DNA from: Bdellovibrionia bacterium
GTDB lineage: Bacteria; Bdellovibrionota; Bdellovibrionia; Bdellovibrionales; JAGQZY01
Assembly: GCA_030427805.1 (NCBI GenBank)
Contig: JAUICP010000001.1
Coordinates: 744,001 to 808,000 of the forward strand
Reading direction: 5' to 3'
DNA: 64,000 bases
A program made the position numbers and the translations under genes. Of this stretch, positions 8,342 to 16,477 are shown in pieces. The notes beneath the pieces are model-generated. The model was given only the letters and a program-made list of their open reading frames with translations, was not told where the DNA came from and searched no databases. Every line of letters starts with the position of its first letter. The stretch's first letter is position 1.

Positions 8342-9604
8342 ATGAAGTTTCGTTCTTTAGGAAGGGTTTTTACCCTTTTTGTTTCACTTTTGTTATTACA
8401 GGCCTGCGGAAATCAAGTTATTGATCAAAAACTATTGAATAAGAACTTGTCGGATCAGTCCTCATTGACTGATGATTCTGTTTCGATCTTATCTAATAAT
8501 TATGAACAAGTGATTTTCCGATCGATTTCTGACTCTCGACGTAGGTATTTTTATAGAATTCCGTCCTTAGTCACAGTCAACTCTAATAGGTACATCTTGG
8601 CGTTTGCCGAAGAAAGAGTCGCCAATAATACTGATTCTGGAGATATCAATGTCGTTGTCAAAGTCAGTTACAACGACGGAGATGAGTGGACCAGAAAAAT
8701 TAGAGTCTGCGAGCTCGGAGGTGATACCTGCGGAAACCCTACTGCCGTTGTCGATCAACGTAATGGTCACATTCATCTATTTATGATGTCGAATGATGGA
8801 GATCGAGAACAGTTTCACAAAAATCCAAGTATGCGATTTCGGGAGAGGGACCGGCGAATTCGATATCGAAAATTATGGTTTTCAGGGCGAACACTGAGAA
8901 TGGGCCCACTCTATGATTTGACTGATCCCCACCCGAAGGCTCCACAAGGGTTATATCTAAGTGGTATGAAAATGGATCTTATTGGACCGGGAGTGGGAAT
9001 TCAGTTAAGAAATAATCCTCATAAAAATAGACTCGTCATTCCTTCTGCACATAGAGTTTTTATTTCCGATGATGGAGGAAATTCGTGGCGTCTTGGCGAT
9101 AACTCTTTATCTCGAAGGTCAAGTGAGTCGAGTATTGTAGAGCTAGATAATGGGACGATTTTCAGAAATGACAGGTCATCAGGGGTCAATAAGTGTCTCA
9201 AAGATTCTGAGGGAAATTACCTTCCAGGAAGTCCTCCGTGTCGAAGAAGTTTGTCTTGGAGCCAGAATAAAGGCGAAAGTTTTACAACTCCTTCGATCAG
9301 TAACAGGCTTTATGATCCGATTGCTCAAGGAAGTATGTTGTATTATTCATCAGGAAATATTTTCTTTGCCAACTGTGATTCCACAGTTAATCGAAGAAAT
9401 ATGACAATTCGAAAAACGACCACAGGCAATAACTGGTTTTCTTCAAATCGAATTGATGCTTCATGTGGTTATAGTTCAATGGCCAAAACACGCGATTACC
9501 ATTTAGCAATAATATACGAGAGGAAATCGAGTAATTGGAATCTCAATCCAAGCCAGAAGCCTCAAGACATCGTGTTTAAAAAATTTAGACTCAATGAGCT
9601 CTAG
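8342..9604 (+). CDS. Exo-alpha-sialidase (GH33) lipoprotein
   Basis: A 420-residue sialidase with a lipoprotein signal (LLLQAC, lipidated Cys22). By family knowledge it should release terminal sialic acids from glycoconjugates. The catalytic set is visible. The arginine triad would be Arg72 (YRIP), Arg278 and Arg351/352 (NRRNMTI). The acid/base Asp is 98 or 101, Glu262 lies 16 residues before Arg278 as in known sialidases, Tyr377 is in CGYSS, and Glu393 in IIYE. Asp-box repeats appear at 109-116, 242-249 and about 307-314, the last being degenerate. It should sit on the outer membrane or be exported. It is monocistronic and convergent with the large surface protease gene. Confidence 0.9.
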   Translation: MKFRSLGRVFTLFVSLLLLQACGNQVIDQKLLNKNLSDQSSLTDDSVSILSNNYEQVIFRSISDSRRRYFYRIPSLVTVNSNRYILAFAEERVANNTDSGDINVVVKVSYNDGDEWTRKIRVCELGGDTCGNPTAVVDQRNGHIHLFMMSNDGDREQFHKNPSMRFRERDRRIRYRKLWFSGRTLRMGPLYDLTDPHPKAPQGLYLSGMKMDLIGPGVGIQLRNNPHKNRLVIPSAHRVFISDDGGNSWRLGDNSLSRRSSESSIVELDNGTIFRNDRSSGVNKCLKDSEGNYLPGSPPCRRSLSWSQNKGESFTTPSISNRLYDPIAQGSMLYYSSGNIFFANCDSTVNRRNMTIRKTTTGNNWFSSNRIDASCGYSSMAKTRDYHLAIIYERKSSNWNLNPSQKPQDIVFKKFRLNEL

Positions 9605-9626
9605 AAGGTACTAAGTACTTTCTAGA
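9600..9626. terminator. Hairpin spanning both stop codons of convergent genes
   Basis: The arms 9600-9611 and 9615-9626 pair over 12 bases (one G-T pair) around a TAA loop. The left arm contains the TAG stop of the sialidase gene and the right arm contains the complementary stop of the gene on the other strand. There is no strong T tract, so it may be a bidirectional end structure and not a classic intrinsic terminator. Confidence 0.5.
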
Positions 9627-12504
9627 AAGTAAAACTCACAAAAGGTGAGAATCCACCACCGGGTCGTTCATCGAGGCCGTAGTAAAGGCCAAGATTGATC
9701 CGTGCGGGTAATCCATAACCGAGTGTCAGGTCAAACCGGAGTTCCAGACCCGAACCATAAAACATATTTCCGTACTTGGTTGAGCGGAAGGTTCCGATAT
9801 CTTGGTCAAAGAAGAGTCCATCCAATGTCACGACATCAAAAAACAAGGCGCCGTGTATCTTGCGCAAAAATGCGGGTAAGGTTCCAAAGCCATCGTAAAC
9901 CCAGGTAATCGGAAAGCGATACTCGAGGTTGGCTGTCGAGAGGGTCTTTCCTAAAAAGACCCCGGATGGGTATCCGCGCATGAGGTTTCCACTGCCCACA
10001 AGAGTGGCTTGATAGTTACCGCCCGTAGTTGATGAACCGAGGGCCGGTATGTTGTTATTCGGCGCCCATATACTATTTGTAGTCAATGAGATTCCGTGGC
10101 GGCTCGGGAGAAAGCTCGATAGGTAAAGCGAAGTACTGAGTGATGTGGAGTCATAGGTGATGTTTCCCCATTCTTCGAGATAGCGAGTATAGCCGAGGCG
10201 AAATCCCTTTCCTTTCGATGGAGTGATGTCCTTCCCTTTCTGGGTGACTTTCGAATACGAAATGCTCACAGTGGGACCGCTTCGAGTCAGCTCAGCATTG
10301 CCAGTATTAAAACTGATCTTATTGTGAACAGCTCCAAGTCCCCAGCGCCAATTGTTAGAAAATGATGGGATGTATCCCGATGCAAAGTAAGAAGCCGTTT
10401 CATTTTCGCGAACTAAGTCACCGGTGTAGAGGTATTCGTAAAAGACACCACCGAGAATCGATTGCGAAATGGGAGTTTGATTGTTCGTGTAGTTAGCTGA
10501 GAACCCGACTTTTTCAGTCAGAGTGTCGTAACTGGCCTGAAGATTATAGCTATGGAGTCCCGCTGGATCAGACGCCCCGGTGATAGCCTGAAACAAATAG
10601 CCCTCATCAACAGCAAAAATAAAGGGAATCCAGTATCGAGGTAATAAATAACCCCAAGGGGAATAACTGTGTTCGGTGGTATCAACTTGTACGTTGGGAC
10701 GCGTATAAGGAGCAAACTCGTAGTCGCTAATATTTTTAACCTCGGGAAGCCTTCGCGGTAGCACATTCCACTGAGCAAACTTTAAAGTGTGAATTAAATC
10801 TCCGCGCCCCGTACGTTGGCTGAAGTAAAGGTTTTTAGACAGAGGGTGAATATCGCCATTATTTACGGAGGTCACTGTATTGGTTATGGCTCGAGCTGAT
10901 GTCAGTCGCGCATCGGCTAAGTAGAGATTGGGAACTCCGCTCTTTGTCGATTGAAAGACAATTCCCATGGCCGTTCTTCGTGGATAGGCGACGGGTGAAT
11001 ATTGTTCGAGAATTGTAATAGGTAGGGCATTCTCATCAGTATTTTTAAGATTGATGAGTTTGATGACTTCATTTTTTTCTGTATCTCTTTCGACAAAAAG
11101 GAGTCGGCTTTCGCTTAAAAATTCCGGATGAGAAACGCGGTGGGTTCGCGGTGGTTCGTAAAGAACTTTAAAGTTTTTCCCCTCAGAGTCGACCATGGAG
11201 ATTCGTGTACCGAAGGTATAATTCTCTCTGAAGGCAATTATTTTACCATCTGTCGAAATACTGGCCTCAGAAGCCCGTTTACCCCGAGTGAGTCGTGTCA
11301 CTTTTTCACTGAAGATATCTATCTTGTAGAGGTCAGAGAAATTGTAAGAGCGATCCCAGGTTCCGGTGTCATCGTAAAGAATGTGTTTATTATCAGGGAA
11401 CCATTCAACTCTCGAAATTCGAGATCCTTCGAATACCGTTTTACCCATAGTTCGGCGAAATTCAGTTTTTTTCTTTTCTTTGAGAACGCGGATGAAGGAA
11501 CCGATATTGTCAGTTTTACCGACATAGGCCAAATATTGGCCATTGGGGCTGAATCGCGGTGAGTGATTAGTGTATCCAGGCTGTCTGAGGCGTCCTCCTT
11601 TTTTTGTTCCCATTGCCGAAATAATTTTTGTCTGTTCAGCTGTAAGATCTTCAAATTTTGTAAAAACGCCGTTTAAAAGTTCTGAATAACTTTGCTCTAC
11701 TTTATCTTCGATGGGAGTATTCAGCAGATAAGGAATTCGCCGCGAATATGATTGGTTGAGATCATAGAAGATTTCTGGAGTTCCTGCTTTTTTGAGAACA
11801 TCATTGAGCAGAACGCCACCAAACATATAGGGGCGAAGTCCACCGGGCCAATCGGGTATGGCTTCATTAATGCGAGCCATGTTTTCTTCTCGAAGAGTAT
11901 TGTCGAGAACCATTGCCCGAATATTTGCTAGGTAGTCCGGCGACCTGAGGCGACCTCCATTGGAGTAGATCGTCTCTAAGTTCACACAAAGTCCTTCGTG
12001 ATACCAACGGGGGAGTAGAAAGTTTGGACGTGCAACCGAACCAAAAATATAGCGAAGTGGGGTGAAAACTCCATTAGTTGGTTCAAAAATGAAAATATGT
12101 CCGAGCTCATGGAGTACGAGTTCGTAAGCCCAGTTTCCATAGTCACTGACTGAATCGAGGTGCGATGGAAAGACGGGATAGATATTTATAAACGGAAATG
12201 GAAGTGACGTCGCAAAGGCATTCGCATTATCGGTATTGTCGTTAATGAGAATGGTGACTGTCTCTGGGGCTTCTTTAAATAGAGGTTCTAAAGCGAGCCA
12301 AGCTTGTTCCGCATAGACGGCGTAGAGCTTTGCCACTGGTTGTTGTGGTGCATCGTAAATGATGCGGAAATGCTCTGTGCGTATCTCTTTGAGATCGGCG
12401 GAATAAAAATGGGCTTGCCCTAAAACCGGAGCTAGGAAAGGCAAAACACCGAAAACTAAGTAAACTAAGCTTAAACGGAAAGTATAATTGAAGCTGCGTA
12501 ACAT
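9622..12504 (-). CDS. Surface protein: zinc metalloprotease, TolB-like propeller and outer-membrane barrel
   Basis: A 960-residue exported protein (signal peptide about 1-30, cleavage near LGQA). Residues 40-200 form a gluzincin-type peptidase: HELGH at 132-136 and a WYHEGL segment at 167-172 that would supply the third zinc ligand Glu170. Residues about 300-600 carry WD40/TolB-like blades (HSPRFSPNGQYLAYVG, VEWFPDNKHILY, ISTDGKIIAF). Residues about 640-960 look like a beta barrel with surface-antigen-like strands and a terminal phenylalanine, the usual outer-membrane signature. The whole would place a peptidase and propeller on an outer-membrane barrel. Substrate unknown. Confidence 0.85.
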   Translation of the reverse strand: MLRSFNYTFRLSLVYLVFGVLPFLAPVLGQAHFYSADLKEIRTEHFRIIYDAPQQPVAKLYAVYAEQAWLALEPLFKEAPETVTILINDNTDNANAFATSLPFPFINIYPVFPSHLDSVSDYGNWAYELVLHELGHIFIFEPTNGVFTPLRYIFGSVARPNFLLPRWYHEGLCVNLETIYSNGGRLRSPDYLANIRAMVLDNTLREENMARINEAIPDWPGGLRPYMFGGVLLNDVLKKAGTPEIFYDLNQSYSRRIPYLLNTPIEDKVEQSYSELLNGVFTKFEDLTAEQTKIISAMGTKKGGRLRQPGYTNHSPRFSPNGQYLAYVGKTDNIGSFIRVLKEKKKTEFRRTMGKTVFEGSRISRVEWFPDNKHILYDDTGTWDRSYNFSDLYKIDIFSEKVTRLTRGKRASEASISTDGKIIAFRENYTFGTRISMVDSEGKNFKVLYEPPRTHRVSHPEFLSESRLLFVERDTEKNEVIKLINLKNTDENALPITILEQYSPVAYPRRTAMGIVFQSTKSGVPNLYLADARLTSARAITNTVTSVNNGDIHPLSKNLYFSQRTGRGDLIHTLKFAQWNVLPRRLPEVKNISDYEFAPYTRPNVQVDTTEHSYSPWGYLLPRYWIPFIFAVDEGYLFQAITGASDPAGLHSYNLQASYDTLTEKVGFSANYTNNQTPISQSILGGVFYEYLYTGDLVRENETASYFASGYIPSFSNNWRWGLGAVHNKISFNTGNAELTRSGPTVSISYSKVTQKGKDITPSKGKGFRLGYTRYLEEWGNITYDSTSLSTSLYLSSFLPSRHGISLTTNSIWAPNNNIPALGSSTTGGNYQATLVGSGNLMRGYPSGVFLGKTLSTANLEYRFPITWVYDGFGTLPAFLRKIHGALFFDVVTLDGLFFDQDIGTFRSTKYGNMFYGSGLELRFDLTLGYGLPARINLGLYYGLDERPGGGFSPFVSFTF

Positions 12505-12544
12505 AAGACGAACTCTCCCTTGGAATAGCCTCTATTATATCTGT

Positions 12545-12572
12545 TTGACTTTAGAAAACGAAATTTTAAAAT
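12545..12572 (+). promoter_or_regulatory. Likely sigma-70-type promoter of the pal operon
   Basis: TTGACT (12545-12550) and TAAAAT (12567-12572) are separated by 16 bases and stand 27 bases upstream of the pal ATG. AAGGAG at 12586-12591 gives a 7-base ribosome-site spacing. The boxes are close to the consensus; no regulatory site was recognised. Confidence 0.6.
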
Positions 12573-12598
12573 AATTTCAGTCAATAAGGAGTGGACCA

Positions 12599-13111
12599 AT
12601 GTTGCGAACTATTATGATTGCATTGCTAGCGATGGCATTTATTACTGCTTGCGGATCTAAAGATACCAAGCCAGACGGTGAAAACCCCGATACAATGGGT
12701 GCGATGGACGATCCCGGAATTGAGTCAAAAGCGATGGGCACTATCGATCCAGGTGGATCTGATAGCGGAAACATCCCTGGACTCTCTTCTATTAACTTTG
12801 CTTACGACCAAGCGACTTTAGACAGTACGGCTAGAAATCAACTAGCTGAAAATGCTGAGTGGATTAGAGGAAACTCTAATATGACGATTCAGGTAGAAGG
12901 TCATTGTGATGAGCGTGGTTCGATCGAATACAACCTTTCTCTTGGAGAAAGAAGAGCTAAAGCGGTAAAGAACTACCTCGTTAGCTTGGGAGTTGATCCC
13001 GCTCGATTGACTATTATTAGCTATGGTGAAGAAAAGCCCCTAGAAAGAGGTTCTAGTGAATCTGCTTGGGCTAGAAATCGCCGCGCTAATTTTGTTCCAC
13101 TTCCTCAGTAA
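12599..13111 (+). CDS. pal: Peptidoglycan-associated lipoprotein Pal
   Basis: A 170-residue lipoprotein (lipobox FITAC, Cys18) with a flexible linker to about residue 60 and an OmpA-type peptidoglycan-binding domain at 65-170. It includes VEGHCDERGSIEYN and LGERRAKAVKNYL, the residues that hold the diaminopimelate side chain. Pal links the outer membrane to the cell wall and works with the Tol complex during constriction. tolQRAB are not in this window. It leads an operon with a small lipoprotein and cpoB. Confidence 0.95.
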   Translation: MLRTIMIALLAMAFITACGSKDTKPDGENPDTMGAMDDPGIESKAMGTIDPGGSDSGNIPGLSSINFAYDQATLDSTARNQLAENAEWIRGNSNMTIQVEGHCDERGSIEYNLSLGERRAKAVKNYLVSLGVDPARLTIISYGEEKPLERGSSESAWARNRRANFVPLPQ

Positions 13112-13133
13112 TGTCTGAGCCAAAGGGGGAGCT

Positions 13134-13448
13134 TTGTTGAATTCAATTAAACTTGTGTTTTTAGGAAGTTTATTGGTTCTTTGCTCCTCCTGTGTTGGCC
13201 CAGTTCCCGTCGAAGAATACACCCTTGCACGAACAGCTATCATTGTTGCTAAAGAGAAGAGTGCAGATCGTTACGCTCCTGGACTTTGGTTTAAGGCGGA
13301 ACAGTCGTATAAACGTGCTCAGAGATTGCTCAAAGAACGAGAAAATGACGAGGCTAAAGTCTATTTTGTGAGAGCAAAACAATTTGCTGAGCGGGCAGAA
13401 ACAGCGGCCCGGGTTAAAAAGTTTCAAACGGGAGATACGTTTCCATGA
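13134..13448 (+). CDS. Small lipoprotein, DUF4398-like
   Basis: A 104-residue exported protein with a hydrophobic signal ending in LCSSC (Cys20), then a helical, lysine/alanine-rich region (about 30-100) that resembles DUF4398 helices. It starts at TTG 13134 (or TTG 13137) behind an AAGGGGGA site. It lies between pal and cpoB and overlaps cpoB by 4 bases, so it is probably made with the Tol-Pal accessory proteins and may help them. The exact role is not known. Confidence 0.75.
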   Translation: MLNSIKLVFLGSLLVLCSSCVGPVPVEEYTLARTAIIVAKEKSADRYAPGLWFKAEQSYKRAQRLLKERENDEAKVYFVRAKQFAERAETAARVKKFQTGDTFP

Positions 13449-14146
13449 AACACATGAGAATTATCTTTTTACTATCGATGAGTTTGATTTTGAGTGTTGC
13501 GTGCTTGCAGACTCGAGACAAAATTGAAAATGATAAAGAAAAAAAGGTTCTTAAGGAACAAATGAAAAGCCTTCAGGCATCGACGGCAAATTCAACGGCT
13601 CAGATGCAGGAAATCAACGACGAATTCCGACGGCTTTACGGTAAAATCGAAGCGGTCGAAGCTTATCAAAATCGACAAAGACAGGGACAGAGTAATCAGA
13701 CAAAGTCTCTCCAAGAGCAGGTTCAAAGCATCAACGAAAAACAAAAGATTTTTCAAGAGGCGATTGGCAAGCTCGATGAACAAATGAAAACTCTCATCGA
13801 TCAGATGAATAAGCTGACGAATCAAGTAAATATTATTGGTGCTCGAAAAGCTTCGGCAAAAAAAAAAGTAAATAATTCTAGTAAGGTTCCCAAGGGTAAC
13901 TTTGCTGCGGGTCAATACCATTTCAAAAGAAAAAACTGGATCGAAGCGGCTCAGGCCTACGAAAAGTATCGCAGTATGAACCCAAGTGGTCGCCGATTTG
14001 CCCTGGCTACGCTCAATATTGGTATATCTTTTCAAAATGCTGGCGACCCAGAGGGTGCTAAGAGCTTCTATAATGAGCTCATTAAAAAGTTTCCTAAATC
14101 GGGTGAAGCCAAAACCGCACGAAACCTTCTTAAAAAGTTGAAGTAA
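13445..14146 (+). CDS. cpoB: Tol-Pal accessory protein CpoB/YbgF, lipoprotein form
   Basis: A 233-residue exported protein with lipobox SVAC (Cys20), a long coiled coil (about 30-135) and C-terminal TPR repeats (about 150-230, AAGQYHFKRKNWIEAAQAY and later LNIGISFQNAGDPEGAKSFY). This is the CpoB/YbgF architecture, which coordinates wall synthesis with outer-membrane constriction. Enteric CpoB is periplasmic; here it appears lipid-anchored. A run of ten A (13858-13867) lies between the two domains. It overlaps the small lipoprotein gene by 4 bases and tsaD by 1. Confidence 0.88.
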   Translation: MKHMRIIFLLSMSLILSVACLQTRDKIENDKEKKVLKEQMKSLQASTANSTAQMQEINDEFRRLYGKIEAVEAYQNRQRQGQSNQTKSLQEQVQSINEKQKIFQEAIGKLDEQMKTLIDQMNKLTNQVNIIGARKASAKKKVNNSSKVPKGNFAAGQYHFKRKNWIEAAQAYEKYRSMNPSGRRFALATLNIGISFQNAGDPEGAKSFYNELIKKFPKSGEAKTARNLLKKLK

Positions 14147-15186
14147 TGATTAAAAAAGTATTGGCCATCGAATCCAGCTGTGATGATACCTCAGTGGCCG
14201 TGGTTGATGATAAGGGTTTTGTACACTCCTGTCTTTCTCAGAGCCAGTACGAAGCCCACAAACCCTTTGGCGGCGTAGTTCCTGAGATAGCCAGTCGTAA
14301 TCATACTCACCATATACTCCCACTAATTGACGCCGTATTAAAACAAGCTGTTTGCACATGGGATGATATCGATGGCCTCGTCGTGACCTCTAGACCCGGT
14401 TTAGTCGGTTCCTTGATTGTTGGTTTGGTCACCGTAAAGACTCTAGCTTTGGTTTTTAACAAACCCTTTATTGGTGTAAATCATCTCGAGGGACACCTTG
14501 TTGCTCCACTTCTTTCAGATAGTACCTATAAGCCTTCGGAGGATTTTACGTATCCTTTTGTGGGGCTCACGGTGAGTGGCGGCCATAGTAGTCTTTATTT
14601 TGTTCCTTCATTTGGTACCTACCAGGAGTTGGGATCGACTATTGATGATGCCGCCGGTGAGGCCTTTGACAAATTTGCAAAGATGGTAGGGCTTGGCTAC
14701 CCAGGCGGAGTTCAAGTGGACCAGTGGTCGCAAAAAGGCGACAAGGCCCGCTATCAATTTCCGCGACCTCTTATTAAAGAGGACAATTTTCAATTTAGTT
14801 TTTCAGGTTTAAAAACTGCGGCTCTAAGAACTCTAGAGAAAATCCCAGAGGCAGAGAGAAAAGCAGAACTTCCACACCTTTGTGCCTCCTATCAAGAAGC
14901 CATTACCGATGTTCTCATTACGAAGTTAGGTCATGCTCTTAAGAAGCTGGGTTTAAAAAGAGCTGTAATCACGGGAGGAGTCAGTGCTAACTCTCGCCTC
15001 CGAGAAAAAGCTGACGAGCTCTCCCAAAGTGATGGTATCCAAATACAAATCCCACCGATTCGCTACTGCACAGACAATGCCGCCATGATTGGTTTTGCCG
15101 GGATTCAGCGTTTGAATCGCGGTGAGAGGTCGACCCAGAGTCTTGGCCCTAAACCTCGCGCGCCTCTTGACCAGGATCATTCGTGA
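14146..15186 (+). CDS. tsaD: tRNA N6-adenosine threonylcarbamoyltransferase TsaD
   Basis: A 346-residue Kae1/TsaD protein that transfers threonylcarbamate to A37 of ANN-decoding tRNAs with TsaB and TsaE. Visible motifs are the opening LAIESSCDDTSVA, PEIASRNHTHH, the metal-binding NHLEGH, the SGGHSSL nucleotide loop, DDAAGEAFDK and GGVSANSRLR. Length is typical. It overlaps cpoB by 1 base and rsmA by 4, so it belongs to the same transcriptional run though the function is unrelated to Tol-Pal. Confidence 0.97.
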   Translation: MIKKVLAIESSCDDTSVAVVDDKGFVHSCLSQSQYEAHKPFGGVVPEIASRNHTHHILPLIDAVLKQAVCTWDDIDGLVVTSRPGLVGSLIVGLVTVKTLALVFNKPFIGVNHLEGHLVAPLLSDSTYKPSEDFTYPFVGLTVSGGHSSLYFVPSFGTYQELGSTIDDAAGEAFDKFAKMVGLGYPGGVQVDQWSQKGDKARYQFPRPLIKEDNFQFSFSGLKTAALRTLEKIPEAERKAELPHLCASYQEAITDVLITKLGHALKKLGLKRAVITGGVSANSRLREKADELSQSDGIQIQIPPIRYCTDNAAMIGFAGIQRLNRGERSTQSLGPKPRAPLDQDHS

Positions 15187-16013
15187 CCGCTCGAGAACGG
15201 CTAAAAAGTAAGCTAGCAGAACTGGGGCACACTCCCAATAAATCCTTTGGACAAAACTTTTTAGTGTCCGATTCCGCCATCGAAAAAATATTGAAGTCGG
15301 CAGAGAAGTTTTCGGCCAATCATATCTACGAGATTGGTCCGGGCTTGGGGGCCATTACCGATTTGTTATTGCAACTACCTGGGCACAAGACGCTGATTGA
15401 ATTTGATAAGAACCTGGTCGGGTACTGGGAGCCACGGCTTTCTAGCGCTGATAAAATAATTCAGGTTGATGCTCTCAAGTATGATTGGAAAACAGTTTCT
15501 GATGATAACTGCATATTAGTGAGCAACCTTCCCTACCAAATTTCTGCTCCCTTGGTCATCGAGTTGACCGCTCAAGCTATTCCTTTTCGTGCCATGGTCC
15601 TAATGTTTCAAAAAGAAGTCGCACAAAGGATCACTGCCAGCATTTCGACAGAGGCCTTTGGAATTATTTCTGTTATAGCGCAAAACTTTTGGAAAATGAA
15701 AAAGCTGGTCGATTTAGGCCCTGGCGCTTTTTATCCACCTCCAAAGGTTGATAGTCAGGTACTCGAGTTTACACCCTTAGAAGACCCACCAGAAATTGAT
15801 CGCAAAAAATTTTTAAACTTTGTTAAGTCTGCTTTTTCACAAAGAAGAAAGAAAATGATTAAAAACTTAGGGCTAAAAAAGGAACAAAAAGAGCTCTTTG
15901 AAAAGGCTCTTGAAGAGCTGGGCTACCCAGAAACCGTTCGAGCCGAAGCCATAAAAGCCCCTGATTTCGTCACTTTATTTAACAGCTTGCAAAAAATCCG
16001 GAAAATGGGTTAA
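15183..16013 (+). CDS. rsmA: 16S rRNA dimethyladenosine transferase RsmA (KsgA)
   Basis: A 276-residue RsmA, which dimethylates A1518 and A1519 of 16S rRNA. Signature segments are KSFGQNFLVSD, the SAM loop YEIGPGLGAIT, the catalytic SNLPYQISAPL, the PPPKVDSQV segment and a C-terminal helical domain with SAFSQRRKKM. It starts at GTG 15183 within the end of tsaD and is followed 8 bases later by smpB. Confidence 0.96.
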   Translation: MTARERLKSKLAELGHTPNKSFGQNFLVSDSAIEKILKSAEKFSANHIYEIGPGLGAITDLLLQLPGHKTLIEFDKNLVGYWEPRLSSADKIIQVDALKYDWKTVSDDNCILVSNLPYQISAPLVIELTAQAIPFRAMVLMFQKEVAQRITASISTEAFGIISVIAQNFWKMKKLVDLGPGAFYPPPKVDSQVLEFTPLEDPPEIDRKKFLNFVKSAFSQRRKKMIKNLGLKKEQKELFEKALEELGYPETVRAEAIKAPDFVTLFNSLQKIRKMG

Positions 16014-16021
16014 ACAAGGGC

Positions 16022-16477
16022 ATGTCGATCAAGATTATTGCAGACAATAAAAAGGCTCGTTTTGATTACGAGCTTCTCGATAAGTTCGAGGCGGGACTTT
16101 CTTTACAAGGTTCAGAAGTGAAATCTCTGCGCAGTGGAAGTATACGCCTTAAGGATGCTTTTATCGCCATATATGGTGACGAGTTATTTCTGCAAAACTC
16201 CCATATATCGATCTACAAAGCTTCGAGTTATAACAACCATGAGCCAGAGCGAAGACGAAAGCTTCTTCTTCATAGAGAAGAAATCGACAAGATCCAGCGG
16301 GCTATGAACGAAAAAGGACTCACCTGTGTTCCAACTAAAATATACTGGAAGAAGGGGAGAGCAAAACTCGAAATTGCTTTAGCAAAAGGTAAGAAAAAGC
16401 ACGATAAGCGAGAGTCGATTAAGACACGCGACGTGAATCGAGATCTGCGGAAGCAGATGAAAAAGTCTCGCTCGTGA
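16022..16477 (+). CDS. smpB: SsrA-binding protein SmpB
   Basis: A 151-residue SmpB, the partner of tmRNA in rescuing stalled ribosomes. It opens with IIADNKKARFDYEL, has EAGLSLQGSEVKSLRSG and the SSYNNHEPERRRKLLLH segment that contacts tmRNA, and ends in a basic tail rich in K and R. Its last 59 bases overlap the convergent HAMP gene. No ssrA (tmRNA) gene was seen in the window. Confidence 0.96.
   Translation: MSIKIIADNKKARFDYELLDKFEAGLSLQGSEVKSLRSGSIRLKDAFIAIYGDELFLQNSHISIYKASSYNNHEPERRRKLLLHREEIDKIQRAMNEKGLTCVPTKIYWKKGRAKLEIALAKGKKKHDKRESIKTRDVNRDLRKQMKKSRS

Noticed and set aside
11128-11562. 144-codon frame antisense to the surface protease gene
   Set aside because: It lies wholly within the propeller-coding region of a well-supported gene on the other strand and has no ribosome site or domain.
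13592-14035. 147-codon frame antisense to cpoB
   Set aside because: Shadow of the lysine/glutamine-rich coiled coil; no signal or motif.
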